From assembly GCA_021495925.1 (NCBI GenBank), contig JAKEKT010000005.1, positions 434,001 to 498,000 of the forward strand: DNA of 64,000 nucleotides, written 5' to 3'. This DNA is from Diplodia intermedia (taxonomy: Eukaryota; Ascomycota; Dothideomycetes; Botryosphaeriales; Botryosphaeriaceae). Every line of letters begins with the position of its first letter. Positions within the stretch are counted from its first letter, which is position 1. Both the position numbers and the translations under genes were made by a program. Positions 36,466-47,812 of the stretch are shown here, piece by piece. Under the pieces are notes generated by a model, which made no database searches, was not told where the DNA came from, and saw nothing but the letters and a program-made list of their open reading frames with translations.

Positions 36466-38707
36466 ATGAGCCGCAACTCATCCGTCGAGAGCGTGGTTCC
36501 GGAGGCCAAGGAACGGGTCGAACCGACTCCTCCCTCGACCGCCCAAATGGCACAGCAGACGACCTCGTTCAATCCCGAGCCCATCACCAAGGACGGCTTC
36601 CATTTCCACGAGCGCGACGCCGACGAGACCGATTCCAATAGCTCCCTCTCCACCAATCCGTTCCTCGATCCTAAAGTGGCAGAGCATTGGCAAGCGGTCT
36701 ACGAGAAAGCCGAGTACGAATGTCGCGACATATTCGATCCCGCGTATACCTGGACCCCTGAGGAAGAGAAAAAGCTGATCCGGAAGCTCGACTTCCGCGT
36801 GTGCGCATGGGCTTGTGTAATGTTCTTCGGTCTGCAAGTTGACCGTGGCAACTTGAAGCAGGCTGTCTCGGACAACATGCTGAATGACCTGAATATGGAT
36901 ACAAACGGTGAGTGATCAGATGCTTGCAATTTTTGTTCCTTTCGCTTTTATTTTATTCTTGGTACTCCACGGTGGGAGGGAAATGTGGTTCACTCATTAC
37001 AGTGGTTTGACACCTGCCATCTGAGCACACTGAATTATGCTTGACACAAGGCTTTCTGCGTGTCTTCTGTCGATCTTGGCTAAATGCTGGTACTAGATTA
37101 CAACCTTGGCAATACTGTCTTCCTGGTATCCTTTCTCTTGGCCGAACTCCCTTCCCAGCTCGTATCCAAGAAGATGGGACCAGACCGCTGGATCCCGCTT
37201 CAGATCACACTTTGGAGCATAGTCGCCATGTCCCAGGCTGCTATTACAGGGAAGACGGGTTTCCTAGTCACGCGCGCCATGCTCGGCGTCCTTGAGGGTG
37301 GCTTTATCCCGGATATTGTGCTCTGGCTTTCCTACTTCTACACCAGCCGTGAACTACCCATCCGCCTGAGCTATTTCTGGACGACACTCTCTGCGACGAC
37401 GATCATCACATCTCTCCTTGCCTTCGCCCTTCTGCACATGCGAGGCGTTTCCGGATGGGCTGGATGGCAATGGCTCTTTCTGATTGAAGGCCTCATCACG
37501 GCCTTGGTTGGATTGGCGTCTTGGTTCATGATGCCAGCCTCGGCAGCTCAAACCAAGACCTGGTTCCGTCCCAATGGATGGTTCACCGACCACGAACTCA
37601 GCATTGCCGTGAACAGGGTGCTGCGCGACGATCCTTCCAAGGGAGACATGCACAACCGCCAGGCCATCACGCCAAAACTTCTGTGGAAAGCCATGTGCGA
37701 TTACGACCTCTGGCCGATCTACGCTATTGGTCTTCTGGCCTACATTCCGCAGACGCCGGTCGAAAACTACATCACACTTACACTTAAGAGCGTGGGCTTC
37801 AGCACAGTATGACCCGTCCATGCTGCAGCGAAGACTGAGGGAATGTGCTGACTTTGGGACTAGTTCACAACGAACCTACTTACGATTCCGGCCAGTGCAT
37901 TCCACATTATGACCCTTCTATTGCTCACGAGGTTGAGTGAATGGCTCAATCAGCGGTCGTTGGTTGCCGTGCTCCAGAACGTGTGGACGCTTCCTTGCAT
38001 CATCGCACTTCGTTTTTGGCCTGGAGTCATATCAAACGCATGGGGAACGTACGCTTTGGTCACTGTTACTCTCAGGTTAGTATTGGTTCAGCCCTTCCAA
38101 AGAAAGCAAATGAGGAAAAAGAAGCCGCCCGTTCGCTGACGAAAACCTCTTCAATCTTTAGTTACCCTTACTGCCACGCCATTGTCGTTGCCTGGGCCAG
38201 CACAAACTCGAACAATGTTGGAACCCGAACTGTGTCTGCAGCGCTCTACAACAGTAAGCACCACTCGCGATTCTGCCATCAAATCTTGGTTCTTTCCCAT
38301 TGTTTTTTTTTTTCCCTGTTGATTGGGTTGCTGACTGCCTTCTCAGTGATGGTCCAAATGGGCAACGTAATAGCCAATCAGATCTACCGCGAGGATGACA
38401 AGCCGCTGTATCATCGCGGCAATAGGAACCTGATCATCATCAACTGCATCTCGATCTGTGTTTTCCTGTTCACTAAATGTTACTACGTCCTGAAGAACAA
38501 GCGCCGTGAGCGGACTTGGAATAACATGACCCCCGAGGTACAACAAGTTCCCCTCCTCTCTTCCGCAACACTCTTTTCTGCAACTTCTGCAAGCCATCTT
38601 TGTTATCAAACTGACGTATTATCTTTCTTGTGCAGCAAAAACTTGACTACACCAAAAACACGACTGACCGGGGTAGTCGCCGCCTCGATTTCCGCTTTGC
38701 TCATTAA
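36466..38707 (+). CDS. MFS transporter, anion:cation symporter (ACS/allantoate permease) family
   Basis: Six exons: 36466-36907, 37097-37806, 37864-38075, 38162-38253, 38347-38537 and 38636-38707; 572 residues. The long first intron (189 bases) joins MDTN to DYNLGNTVFLVSFLLAELP, the usual start of helix 2. Family signatures: LDFRVCAWACVMFFGLQVDR, KKMGPDRWIPLQITLWS, LEGGFIPDIVLWLSYFYTSR, GWAGWQWLFLIEGLITALVG, and the C-terminal NTTDRGSRRLDFRFAH. About 12 membrane helices; a 100-residue cytosolic N-terminus. Members in this family (DAL5, TNA1, LIZ1, SEO1 and relatives) import small organic anions or vitamins across the plasma membrane; the substrate cannot be told from sequence. Introns increase in length toward the 3' end (57-98 bases). 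Confidence 0.92.
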
Positions 38708-39605
38708 AGAAAAGGAATGAGTCCGTATGCGGCGTAGGATATATAGCATGGATGTCTTCTGTTTACATTACGTTTCATATCTATTATCGGGTATAGTAGA
38801 TTCATGTTGGTTTTCTGCAGCGCCAGAAGAGAAAAAGGATAGATTCCGCTTTATGATACCTTCCAATCGGCCTCCAACTGCAACTCATACATCCTGTTCG
38901 CGTGTATGCAACAGTGAGTTTGATTTTGAAGATGATATCTCGATGCTTGAAGCTAATGCGCAATCTTATCTGATACGTGCATGCCATGCCGCATGCGCGC
39001 TGCATTATTGGAACTTGCAATGACACCCACCCAATCCCGTCTTTATCTCCAAAACGAGTGTGAAAGACCTTAAAAAGGAAAATGAAATGAGTCCCCACAA
39101 GCCCCATGACGACAAGTGCCACTGCATACTACTACGTGGAGCGTTACATATGATGAGCGGCGCAGCCGTCGGCAAACGCCCGCCATCGCGTGATCGAAGT
39201 AGGAAATGGCGACAACAACAAGCGATTGCTTAGTTCCGAAGACGTTCAACGTCCCCACCGCAAGTGAGGAACCGGCAATATTAGCTTATCGCACGAAGAC
39301 TTGGAAATCAAATCAAATTGGCAAGGATCCAGTTGCGCGGGTCCGGGCAATGATATGCACGAGATACATGCATGATGCATTACCGAAAGGCCGGCTGCCG
39401 GGAAGATAGTCATAGCAAAAACAAAACTGCCGAGACAAAAAAAAAACAATCGCCGCTGAAACTTGCCGAATGAAACTGCGAGGGTGCCAGGAAAGAGCGG
39501 TGCATATGCCGCGCTTGCTCTTTTCTCATCCATCCGCCTTCACACTCAACAAGTCGTCAGCCGTGCACATCATCGGAGAAAGATATGGCGAGCACGAAAA
39601 GCGCG
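38708..39605. other. Intergenic stretch upstream of the MITE
   Basis: AT-richer, with no supported coding frame. Contains short A/T runs (for example near 39434-39447). Confidence 0.5.
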
Positions 39606-39796
39606 TAACCTCGCGCATGGGGTTATGAGATGACACGGGGTTATGAGACAACGAATGGGTGTTTTTTCGGTGAATAACGGACAACCAATAGAGTGGCGAT
39701 TTTGCTGGCTCACATACCATTACGTAGAAAACCGATTGACACCCGATTGGCTGTCTCATAACCCCGCGTCATCTCATAACCCCATGCGCGAGGTTA
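39606..39796. mobile_element. MITE-like element with 45-base terminal inverted repeats
   Basis: The left arm (39606-39650) and the reverse complement of the right arm (39752-39796) agree at 44 of 45 bases, beginning TAACCTCGCGCATGGGG. Weaker symmetry extends about 25 bases inward. Each arm contains two copies of GGGGTTATGAGA spaced 18 bases apart (left: 39619-39630 and 39637-39648). Total length is 191 bases with no coding capacity. The outermost bases are TA on both sides, compatible with a TA target duplication of the Tc1/mariner type, so the true repeat may start two bases inward. It lies about 210 bases upstream of the UNC93-like gene. Confidence 0.8.
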
Positions 39797-39915
39797 ACCA
39801 CTGGCACCCAGCTTCTTTTTTTTTTTTTTTTGCGGGCACGCAGACCCGCTCTCATGTGCAACCTCCTCCCGCCTTACCCGCTCTTAATCCGCCACCCCTG
39901 GACAATGCCACGCCA

Positions 39916-39921
39916 TATAAG
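39916..39921 (+). promoter_or_regulatory. TATA-like box of the UNC93-like gene
   Basis: TATAAG, about 91 bases upstream of the ATG at 40007; a T run (39815-39831) lies further upstream, between it and the MITE. Confidence 0.4.
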
Positions 39922-40006
39922 CTTCAGTGGCGCCTGCGTTTCTTGCGGGCTCTGCCTGACGCGTGTTTGATCGCGTGGGCGCAAATCATCCGGAACGACC
40001 AAAGCT

Positions 40007-41739
40007 ATGGCGCCCAGCAAGGAGCAAGAGGTGGAGACGACGGCGGCGGCTGCTCCTGCGGATGACTTCCAAAGCAAAGCACCTGGCACGGCTGCATCAT
40101 CTACTGCACGTGCTGGTAGTAGCAGCAGCCCGCTGCAGCGGTTCTGGAGGGGAACACTGCTGCAGTGCATCATCACCGGCCTGGTGTCTTTCTGCAACCC
40201 TGGAATCTGGAACGCGCTCAACTCGCTGGGAGCTGGCGGCCAGCAGAAGCCATATCTCGTCAATGCCGCCAATGCCATCACGTTCGGGTACGTGTTGCCG
40301 GCTTCATTTCCAGTCCGCGAAAGAAGAGGAAAAGAGAGCAAAGAAAGAGTGAAAGACATCGACTTTTGCTGACTCGGGTCCGAAAACGTCAGGATTATGA
40401 TCTTCGGCTGCACTCTCGCTGGCGGCCTCTCCAACAAGATCGGGCTCAAGTGGACGGTCCGTATAGCACCTCTCCTCCCCAACTCTTCACCAGACAAGCC
40501 GCGCTGATACGCAAGTGATGAAGCTCGTCCTGGGGACGGTAGGCTACCCGTTCTACAGCGCGAGCCTGTACACCAACAACCGATACGGCACCGAGTGGTT
40601 CGTGCTTGTTGGCGCCGTCACCTGCGGATTGTCGGCAAGCTGCCTGTGGGCGTCCGAGGCGGCCATCGTGCTGGGCTATCCGGAGCACCGCAAGCGTGGA
40701 CGTTACGTTGCCCTCTGGCTCGCCATCCGCAATGTCGGCCAGCTCATTGGCGGCGCCGTCAACTTCGGCCTCAACGTGCGCTACGCGACGACAGGCAAAG
40801 TCGGCTCCGCCACGTACCTGGTGCTGATTGCGCTTCAGTGCTGCGGCTTGCCGCTGGCACTGGCTCTCTCGCCCCCACACAAGGTGGTGCGCGATGACGG
40901 CACCCGTGTCGTGATCCTGAAGCAGACCAACTGGCGCGCCGAAGCGGAGGCTATCTGGCGGCTGGTCCGCGCAAAGCGCGTGCTGTTGCTGATCCCCGTC
41001 TTCATATTCGGTCAGTGGAGTACGCCGTATGAAAGCAATTACCTTGCTGCATACTTCACTGTGCGGTCGAGGGCGCTGGGCAGCTTCCTGACGGCGTGCT
41101 CGGGCATCACCGGAAACCTCGTCACGGGCCACCTGCTCGACCACCTCCCCTTCTCCCGCCGTGACCGCGCCCGGATCGTGTGGTGCTGGCTCGCGTTCTT
41201 GTTTACCGGTCTGTTCATCTGGCAGACGACGAACCAGGTTGCGTATGACAGGACCACACCTTCGTTGGATTGGAGTCAGCCCGGCTTCGGTCGCGGCTTC
41301 GCGAGCCATATCATCTGGCAATATGCCATCGAGTCGCTGCAGACGTATCTCTACTGGACCATGGTGCGCTTCTTCTTCGTTTCTTCTCTGCTGAGTCATG
41401 CTGACTTGCGATCAGGGTACGCTGAATGACGGCGTCGGGACGCTTGCTCGCACGACAGGTCTTTTGCGGTCGTTCGAGTCGGTAGGGTCGACCTTTGCTT
41501 ATACTACGAGCGCAACGAAGTGGAGATACCTTTACACGCTGATTTTTGCCTTCGCAGCGTGGGTTTTCTCCATGCCGTTCACCACCTACGCAGCCTGGTT
41601 GGTCCCTGACCAGGCAAGCAATATGGAGGTCGAGGGAGCTGTGGAAGAATCCGACTCGGGATCTGTTGGCCCTGTTGATTCAGGCTCTAATGTGGAGAGC
41701 TCGCCAAAGGAAAAGCGTCCGGCAACGCCTACAGCATAA
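40007..41739 (+). CDS. UNC93-like MFS membrane protein
   Basis: Four exons: 40007-40287, 40393-40456, 40524-41363 and 41416-41739; 502 residues. Signatures of the fungal UNC93-like group: QCIITGLVSFCNPGIWNALN and SLGAGGQQKPYLVNAANAIT, then TLVLGTVGYPFYSASLYTNN, WASEAAIVLGYPEHRKRGRY, and a final pair of helices (LIFAFAAWVFSMPFTTYAAW). About 11-12 membrane segments with cytosolic Ser/Ala-rich N-terminus and acidic C-terminal tail. The second splice is ambiguous: a GTCCGT donor at 40457 with acceptor at 40523 gives KWTLVLGTVGY, while a GTATAG donor at 40461 with acceptor at 40515 would insert VLMK instead. I prefer the first on family likeness. Substrate unknown; relatives are often annotated as DUF895. 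Confidence 0.88.
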
Positions 41740-42431
41740 CGTCTCTGAATGACTTGGATGTAGAAGACCATTCGAATCTGTGTAGATAGAGGAGAATATA
41801 TCAGCGGTCTTTAACATCTTTAAAGGGATATGCATGTTTTACATTTTAAGTGTAGTGCAACTTGCGCCTGTTTGTCGGTCAACTCAGGCCTGTGTTTCAA
41901 TATTGGGGTGGTACGAGTTGGATGCCCATCATACTGGAAGTGAGGCGGGGAGAGAGAGAGAGCGGGGCGGGCCGAATTTCGTGAAGCGGATGCGCAACTG
42001 AATATTGTGGCGGATCCCTTTGCAAACAATGCACGCTCTTAGCAGGTCTTGACAAGAATTGGCGCGTGTTGAGATCACACGGCCGGAACAAGTGGACAGG
42101 AGAATTAGTGGATGACAAGAGTGTTCGAGTGAGCCGTAATGAAGTGAGCGGCAGGCATAGGAAGGCACAAATGGGCTGGGCCGGCAAGAGCGGGGCGAAA
42201 CCTGCGTGTTGACGGAAGTGAGTCGCGCCTTCCCTTTCCGCGCACCTTGATGTCCGACCATCAAGGTGTCAACCAGTCCGCCCACACACACACCCATACA
42301 CATTTTCAGCAGAGAGAAAAAATCTCTCGCACATTTCATCGTCGACTCCGCCCGCACCGCCATCGACTACACGCAACTTCTACATCTCACCGCGAGATCC
42401 GGTCACCCGCTCTGCCCTTTCCTCAGCAAAC
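41740..42431. other. Intergenic stretch before RPS29
   Basis: No gene supported. It includes a short GA-repeat (41950-41962) and a CACACA-rich patch near 42283-42302, and a C/T-rich leader before the S29 start, as is common for ribosomal protein genes. Confidence 0.5.
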
Positions 42432-42762
42432 ATGTCGCACGAAACCGTCTATTACTCCCGCCCGCGCACCTACGGCAAGGGCTCTCGCGGCTGGTGAGTT
42501 TCATTAGCTGCCACGATCCCTTCCGCGTGCCACCCTGCGCGTCCTCGTTCCCCGCTGACGAAAAATGCTGTTGTCTAGCCGCGTCACTGGCGACAAGAAA
42601 AAGGCCGGCGTCATCCGCAAGTACGGTCTGAACATGTCGCGTCAGGCGTTCCGCGAGCAGGCTGAGGCCATCGGCTTCAAGAAGGTGAGTGGTGACGGGA
42701 CATGCGCATTCGACAGAAGTTGTTCCAGCGCTGACGGATGTGCGACGCGGCAGCACCGGTAA
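42432..42762 (+). CDS. RPS29: 40S ribosomal protein S29 (uS14), cysteine-depleted form
   Basis: Three exons: 42432-42493, 42579-42684 and 42754-42762; introns 85 and 69 bases; 58 residues, close to the usual 56. The final exon is nine bases and encodes only His-Arg-stop. The sequence follows the family throughout: SRPRTYGKGSRGCRV, IRKYGLNMSRQAFREQA, and the ending IGFKKHR. It sits in the small-subunit head, contacting rRNA near the mRNA path. Eukaryotic S29 normally binds zinc through C-x2-C and a second C-x2-C. Here only the first Cys is kept (GCRVT); the others are Thr, Ser and Ala, so zinc cannot be bound in the standard way. Two extra Lys residues lie in the loop between the lost pairs. 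Confidence 0.93.
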
Positions 42763-42990
42763 AAGCATCGCTGTTGTCCGGCGCGATCTCCGTCTGGGCC
42801 TTGCTGGGTGGCGGTACGAAGTCGTACGTTCGGCGGACACCGGGATGGAATAGAGGTGTCAACGTATCACGAAGAATACCACACACATGATGCTGCAGTT
42901 CAGAGTAACTCGTGACAACGTGACTCGTTTGGTGGAAAGACCGAAAGGTAAAGGATTGGGAGACTGATAAAGTTGTGATACAGAGCAACG

Positions 42991-45482
42991 TCATCTGTAA
43001 TTGTAACCGTTCTCAAAGTAGTTGCCAAAGCAATCGACCTCGCCGTTTCCAATTCGTCCTGGGGCTGGTGGCCGTATTACTTTTATCTCGCCATCCCAGT
43101 ACCCCTCAACTTCCGGGTCGCTCTCTCCTCGCGCCACTGCCGCTAGGTATGCGGCTTTCCGATCCTTTCGAAATCTGGTCAGTTCGGCGAAGACATCGAG
43201 CCTGCGACGCGCCTCATGCTGGACGAGGGTGGGCACCGGCGCTGCCATCGAGGGCAAAACAATCTTCTCGCTCATGTCGGCCAGCGGTAGTGTCCGGCCA
43301 GGCTCCAGAGACGGTACGCCGCACTCTTCGTCGCCAAAGAAAGAGAAGTCGCGCTCGGCCGCTTCCCAGAAAGCTTCTGAGTCAGGATCCTCCGTGGACG
43401 ACTTCGACGGGTACTGGCGCCACGCGGTGGTGGGCTTCTTCGGCGGCGCGGAGCCGCCCGGCGGCTCCATCTCCAAGACGATTGTACGCAAAGCGAATTG
43501 CGAGCGAACATACTCTCGTTCGGCAAGTTGTCGATCGCGCCCCGGCGGGAGGGCATACGCTCCTTTGGCTGCCTGTCTGGCAATGTGTGTTTCCTCAGCA
43601 CAGTCCTTGATGAACTGTATGAGCCGACGCACTACTCCTGGGGCCTCTGCCTCAAGCGGTACATCGGTGAGGACCAGCGTCTCCAGGTTGGATAACATGC
43701 CAGGATGGAGATGATGTTCGTTTGACTGCCGAAACTCCAATCGCGCACGGCGGTCTTCAAGAGCGATGGATGAGGCTCTCCGGCGACTGGTCTCGTGTTG
43801 GCTGCCACGCGCCTGGAGCGTGTCTACGGGCTCAGGTGTAGACTCTCCTTCCGACAAGCTCATCTTCTCGGTTCCGTGAAGGAGCTCCGGGACAACATCG
43901 TTGTGGCTGCTGGGCTCGGGTGACTGAGGGGGTTCCACAACAATGTCCGGCTTCAATGGTGGCGTCGGAGGAAAGTCGCCCGGTAGTTCAAACACATGTG
44001 GTTCTGAAGCAGGCAGTTCAGCCGGAAGTGCCTGGTTACCTGGCAGCTCGTACACGGCGGCACCATCTGTGGGAGCCTCGTGAATCTGACTAGATTCATC
44101 GAGCTCAAGTGCTGACGGAGGCGCGTATATTCCGAGATCGCCTTCCATCTCGACTCTCCCGACTGTGAGATCTGCAACCGCGGTTTCCTCGGTGACGACG
44201 GCATGATTAATGCGCAGGTACGTCAGCCTTCCAGCTGCAAACTTCTTGATGATAGGCGAGAGCTTCTCGGCACCCGGCATTGCGAATTCTTCATGGTCTT
44301 CTGACTCTTCAAAGGACAGCAAATACGACGGTTTTGGCTTTCGCGTCAAGCCTCTGGCGACAGTGCCTGCATCAAACACATTGAGCTTCTTTGAATACAG
44401 AAGCCCCGAAACCCCTTCAACCGTGATGTTGTTGTCCGAGATGTACAAATGTGTGATGCCATCAGAGTAGGCGTCGTTGATGAAGGCATTGCCCGCGAAT
44501 TCACCAACTAGCTTGGCTCGCAAAACCTTATCAAAGTCTTCATTACCGTACTGATCAAACATGAACGGGTGGCGCATAGGAGACGCCGGAGATGCTGGCG
44601 AGTCCATCTCAGTCGACGAGCCATCGGGGCGTCTCGGTTTCCCCAGGCTGAAGCAGTTGTCCAGTAGAATGCGTGCGCTCTTGTCAGTCAGTTGGTTGCC
44701 GCGGACATCGAGGCTTTTGAGTCTCGTCTTCACGGCGGTCGCCAGCGCTTCGATCTCGGCGTCCTTCAGCCCCAGCGATCGTAACTTCAAGATCCTCAGG
44801 CTGTGACAATGTTTCAGAACGGACAACACGTCGGCACCCTTTGCAGATTTCGTCTTCGAGAGGTCGAGGTACAGCAGAGCAGGGAAATGCTGCAGGGCTT
44901 CGGCAAGACCGCTATATGTGGCGTTGGTGCAGGCAGATGCGTCCAGGTATCGGAGCCAGAACGAAGGGAAATCATAAGTCATTCTCCGAAGGCTGTCGGA
45001 GAGCGACGAGAGCCTTGGGTTGCTGGGACGACGGAGGGTAATCAACGCGCCGTGGTCGAAAAATGGCAGGCCGTAGACGATCAGCGACTGGAGTCGCGGC
45101 AGGTACTCGAGGATGTCGCGCAGCCACTCGGCGTGGGGGCCATCATAGATCTCCGCATGTGCCGGTGGGAGATGGAGCGTGTGTGTAAGTTCTCTCGTGC
45201 TCAGCCTCGCCCAAGCGAGCGTCCGGCGGAAACGGACGAGGGCAACTACCTTCGGTCAGTGATGAGGGCGCAGGCGGCCCGAGGAAACGCACCGTAGACA
45301 ACATCATTCTCTACCCCGAAGTGTGAGGCAGGGTTGCCCCACAGTTGGCGGGTGAAGATGCCATGCCACTGCCGGCAGACGAGTGCGGCGGAACAGAGAT
45401 CCTTAGACGATATATACCGCGCGACGATGGACCAATAGTCCCTGGTGTTTGCGGCCTCGTACGATGGAAGCACGTCGTTCAT
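42991..45482 (-). CDS. F-box / leucine-rich repeat protein
   Basis: Two exons on the minus strand: 45482-45293 and 45245-42991, with a 47-base intron (GTGCGT donor, TAG acceptor); 814 residues. The N-terminus is an F-box (YWSIVARYISSKDLCSAALV, then CRQWHGIFTRQLWGNP), which would dock to SKP1 in an SCF ubiquitin ligase. Leucine-rich repeats follow (LLYLDLSKTKSAKGADVLSV, SLRILKLRSLGLKDAEIEAL, LKSLDVRGNQLTDKSARILL, then ITHLYISDNNITVEGVSGLL), the probable substrate-binding surface. The middle is acidic and Pro-rich, and another LRR-like piece occurs at NLETLVLTDVPLEAEAPGVV. Phase fits (V-V-Y then VALVRFRRTLAW). Substrate unknown. Confidence 0.88.
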
Positions 45483-46066
45483 GACTGTGTCGTCGTACGG
45501 AACACCTACGGTCGCTGAGCCGGGTCAGAGAAGAACGGCGAGGACAATGGATGTGACGTGTTGCGGCTAAGAACGGTGCAGGTGGGCTGTCAGAGCTGAA
45601 AGCGCCACCTGACCATTTCGTCACACCCTAAGCCAACGCAGCTCTACTTTCCTTCCATGAGGATTTGTGGCCTGCAATTCTCGCATGCAAGCCCTGTTCG
45701 AATGGATTGACTGTGGGCACGTGCGCATCACGTGTGGAGATGCGTTTCTATAAATAAACCCGTAGGCTCATGGTCCGCTGTAATTCTCATCCAGACCCCC
45801 CACGTGCTGAACTGCCGAGTGCAAATTCGGCAATCTGATAACTCGTGTCCTTGCTTATACTTTAAGTTAGCATGGATTGGGCTAGCTATATGAAGCAAGT
45901 AGAAAATCGGCGCCCGATGAGGTTAGGTGGTTTATCGATTAGGTTGGCCGGGTATTCCCACTCAACTTGCAACTTCTGATAATGGTATGCAACTTTTTTT
46001 CATTCAAAACAGAACGACATCCACTTGACTATAGCGGAACTACAATATTTTCATACACATGAGCGT
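45483..46066. other. Intergenic stretch
   Basis: Contains the promoter of the F-box gene (right to left) and the 3' end of the JEN-type gene. A TATAAATA at 45749-45756 points to the right, away from the F-box gene, with no gene following on that strand, so I do not assign it. Confidence 0.45.
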
Positions 46067-47812
46067 TTAAACACTGTCTTTCATCGCTGCCCCTCCTTTC
46101 TCACCCTCATAGACGCCCGGGCCAGTGGCTCCGGGGTGAACAATGCGTTCGATGCCTTCATGGTCCACGTTCGCAGCCTCCTCCATGTCGCTATCGTGCG
46201 CGACATCGAACCCTCTGCCACGATACTCGGGGCCGACCAGCGTCAAGACGATGACGTAGGCATAGACACAGCCCATGAAGATGCAGATGACCTTTCCATA
46301 CGCGTAGCGCTCCGTCTTACCCTTGGGGGGCAGCGGGAAGCGCTCCCCGATCGTCGCCTCGATGGTGCTCGATGCGCTGGATACCAGATTACCCAGCTGG
46401 TATGAGGTGCCGACGACAAAGGTCCTGAAGCTACCGGGCGACAGTTCCATGAGGTGGATGGGGATGACGCCCCAGGCGCCCTGGACGCAGAACTGCTCGA
46501 AGAAGGCAGGCGCGATGATGCGTGTATCGGTGACAAAGGTGTACGGGTAGAGCAGGGCGCCACCAACGATGCTGATGAAGATGATGCTGAAGCGACGGCC
46601 GAATATTTGCGAGCAGTAGCCGATAACGGTACCGCCCGTCATGGCACCGAGATTGGCGACTACTTGGGTGACCGTGACCGCATCGGCGCTGAAGTTGTAC
46701 TGGTTCTGCAACATTGTGGGATACAAGTCCTGTGATCCATGCGACTATAAATTGATGTTGTCAGCTTGCGTGCCACTCCTTTTAAAGTTCGAGCCGAAAG
46801 TGCTAAACTGACCATGAAATTGAAGCCCGCCATGAGCAGGACCATGTAGATAAGCAGAAGCCAGTGTTTCTTGAGCGCGACCTTGCCCTCGGCGACGAAG
46901 GTTTTGGACACGTTATGACCGGCCTCTCGGACTCTCTCGCGCTCTCGATAGGCTTGCGTCTCAGGTAGACAGAGGCGGAAAATGATGATCAAAACAGGTG
47001 GGCATGCTCCGAACCAGAAAAGCTTTTGGCAGCATTAGTCGGGTGTCGTGTTGCTTTCAGGCGGAACTCAGCAACTTACAGGTCTCCAGCCATGGCTGGT
47101 GGTGTTGACCAGGCCCCTAGCAAAGACAGTGGCTAGCAAGTACCCAAAAGCGTAGCCCTGTTGCAGCATGCCAGAAACCAGCCCTCGCGCCTCTTCCGGG
47201 CAGTCTTCCAGCGCAGTAGCGGCGGCATTGCCGTACAGACCACCCATAGCAATGCCAAAAAGCGCCCTGACACCCAGGAACTGTTTGTAGGTGTTGCAGA
47301 AACCGGTACCGAGCTCGAGGATGATGAAAAGGACGTTGTTGATGATGAAGGGCCACTTGCGGCCCCAGCGGTCGGCGGCAATTCCGAAGATGATGGAGCC
47401 AACAGAACGCAGCATAAGCACAAGGGTGATGCCCCATGTTATGTCCTTCTTACTCTTATCGAAGTCCTCAGCGAGATCCTCGACCCTGCAAGTGATGAAT
47501 CGTCAGCTCGGCGGTAGCTATACGTGCTGGCGTGGGAGGGAGGACTAACGTCAAACTAACGGTGAAGAAGTCGAAGGCATCCCACGACCATGCAAAGAAG
47601 GCGACCAGGAAAAACAGCCATTGCTGCGTGTTGAGCAGTCGCAGCAGCCTGAGAGGGTTGGGTGCGCGGGTCATTGGCGGCTTCAGCGACGGGATGCGCG
47701 TGGCGATGTAGCGGCCAACACTCATGTGCTCGTCAGCATCCACGCCGCTGCTCGCAGGCGCGCGGGCAGCGACGTTTTCCACACCTTCGGCGCCGTATTT
47801 TTCTGTTGACAT
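46067..47812 (-). CDS. JEN-type monocarboxylate/dicarboxylate:proton symporter (MFS)
   Basis: Four exons on the minus strand: 47812-47550, 47485-47080, 47022-46813 and 46744-46067; introns 64, 57 and 68 bases; 518 residues. The third splice creates NFMSHGSQDLYPTML, an exact match to the JEN signature NxxS/THxS/TQDxxxT that lies in the transport path. Other supports: WSWDAFDFFTVSLTVEDLAE, LRSVGSIIFGIAADRWGRKW (the MFS loop), GMLQQGYAFGYLLATVFARG, and a C-terminal cytosolic tail with acidic stretches. JEN carriers import lactate, pyruvate, or (JEN2 type) succinate/malate at the plasma membrane and are usually glucose-repressed. The sequence alone does not tell which subtype this is. The frame continues upstream of the chosen ATG, but MSTEKYGAEGV is the natural start. 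Confidence 0.93.

Noticed and set aside
35264..36469. Overlapping frames of 229 and 248 residues on opposite strands
   Set aside because: Mutually overlapping, Arg/Cys/Ser-rich, no domain or splice logic; likely chance in GC-rich DNA.
44803..45297. Plus-strand frame of 164 residues
   Set aside because: Shadow of the F-box/LRR gene on the minus strand.
45749..45756. TATAAATA box
   Set aside because: Points rightward, but no plus-strand gene follows; the F-box gene lies on the other side.
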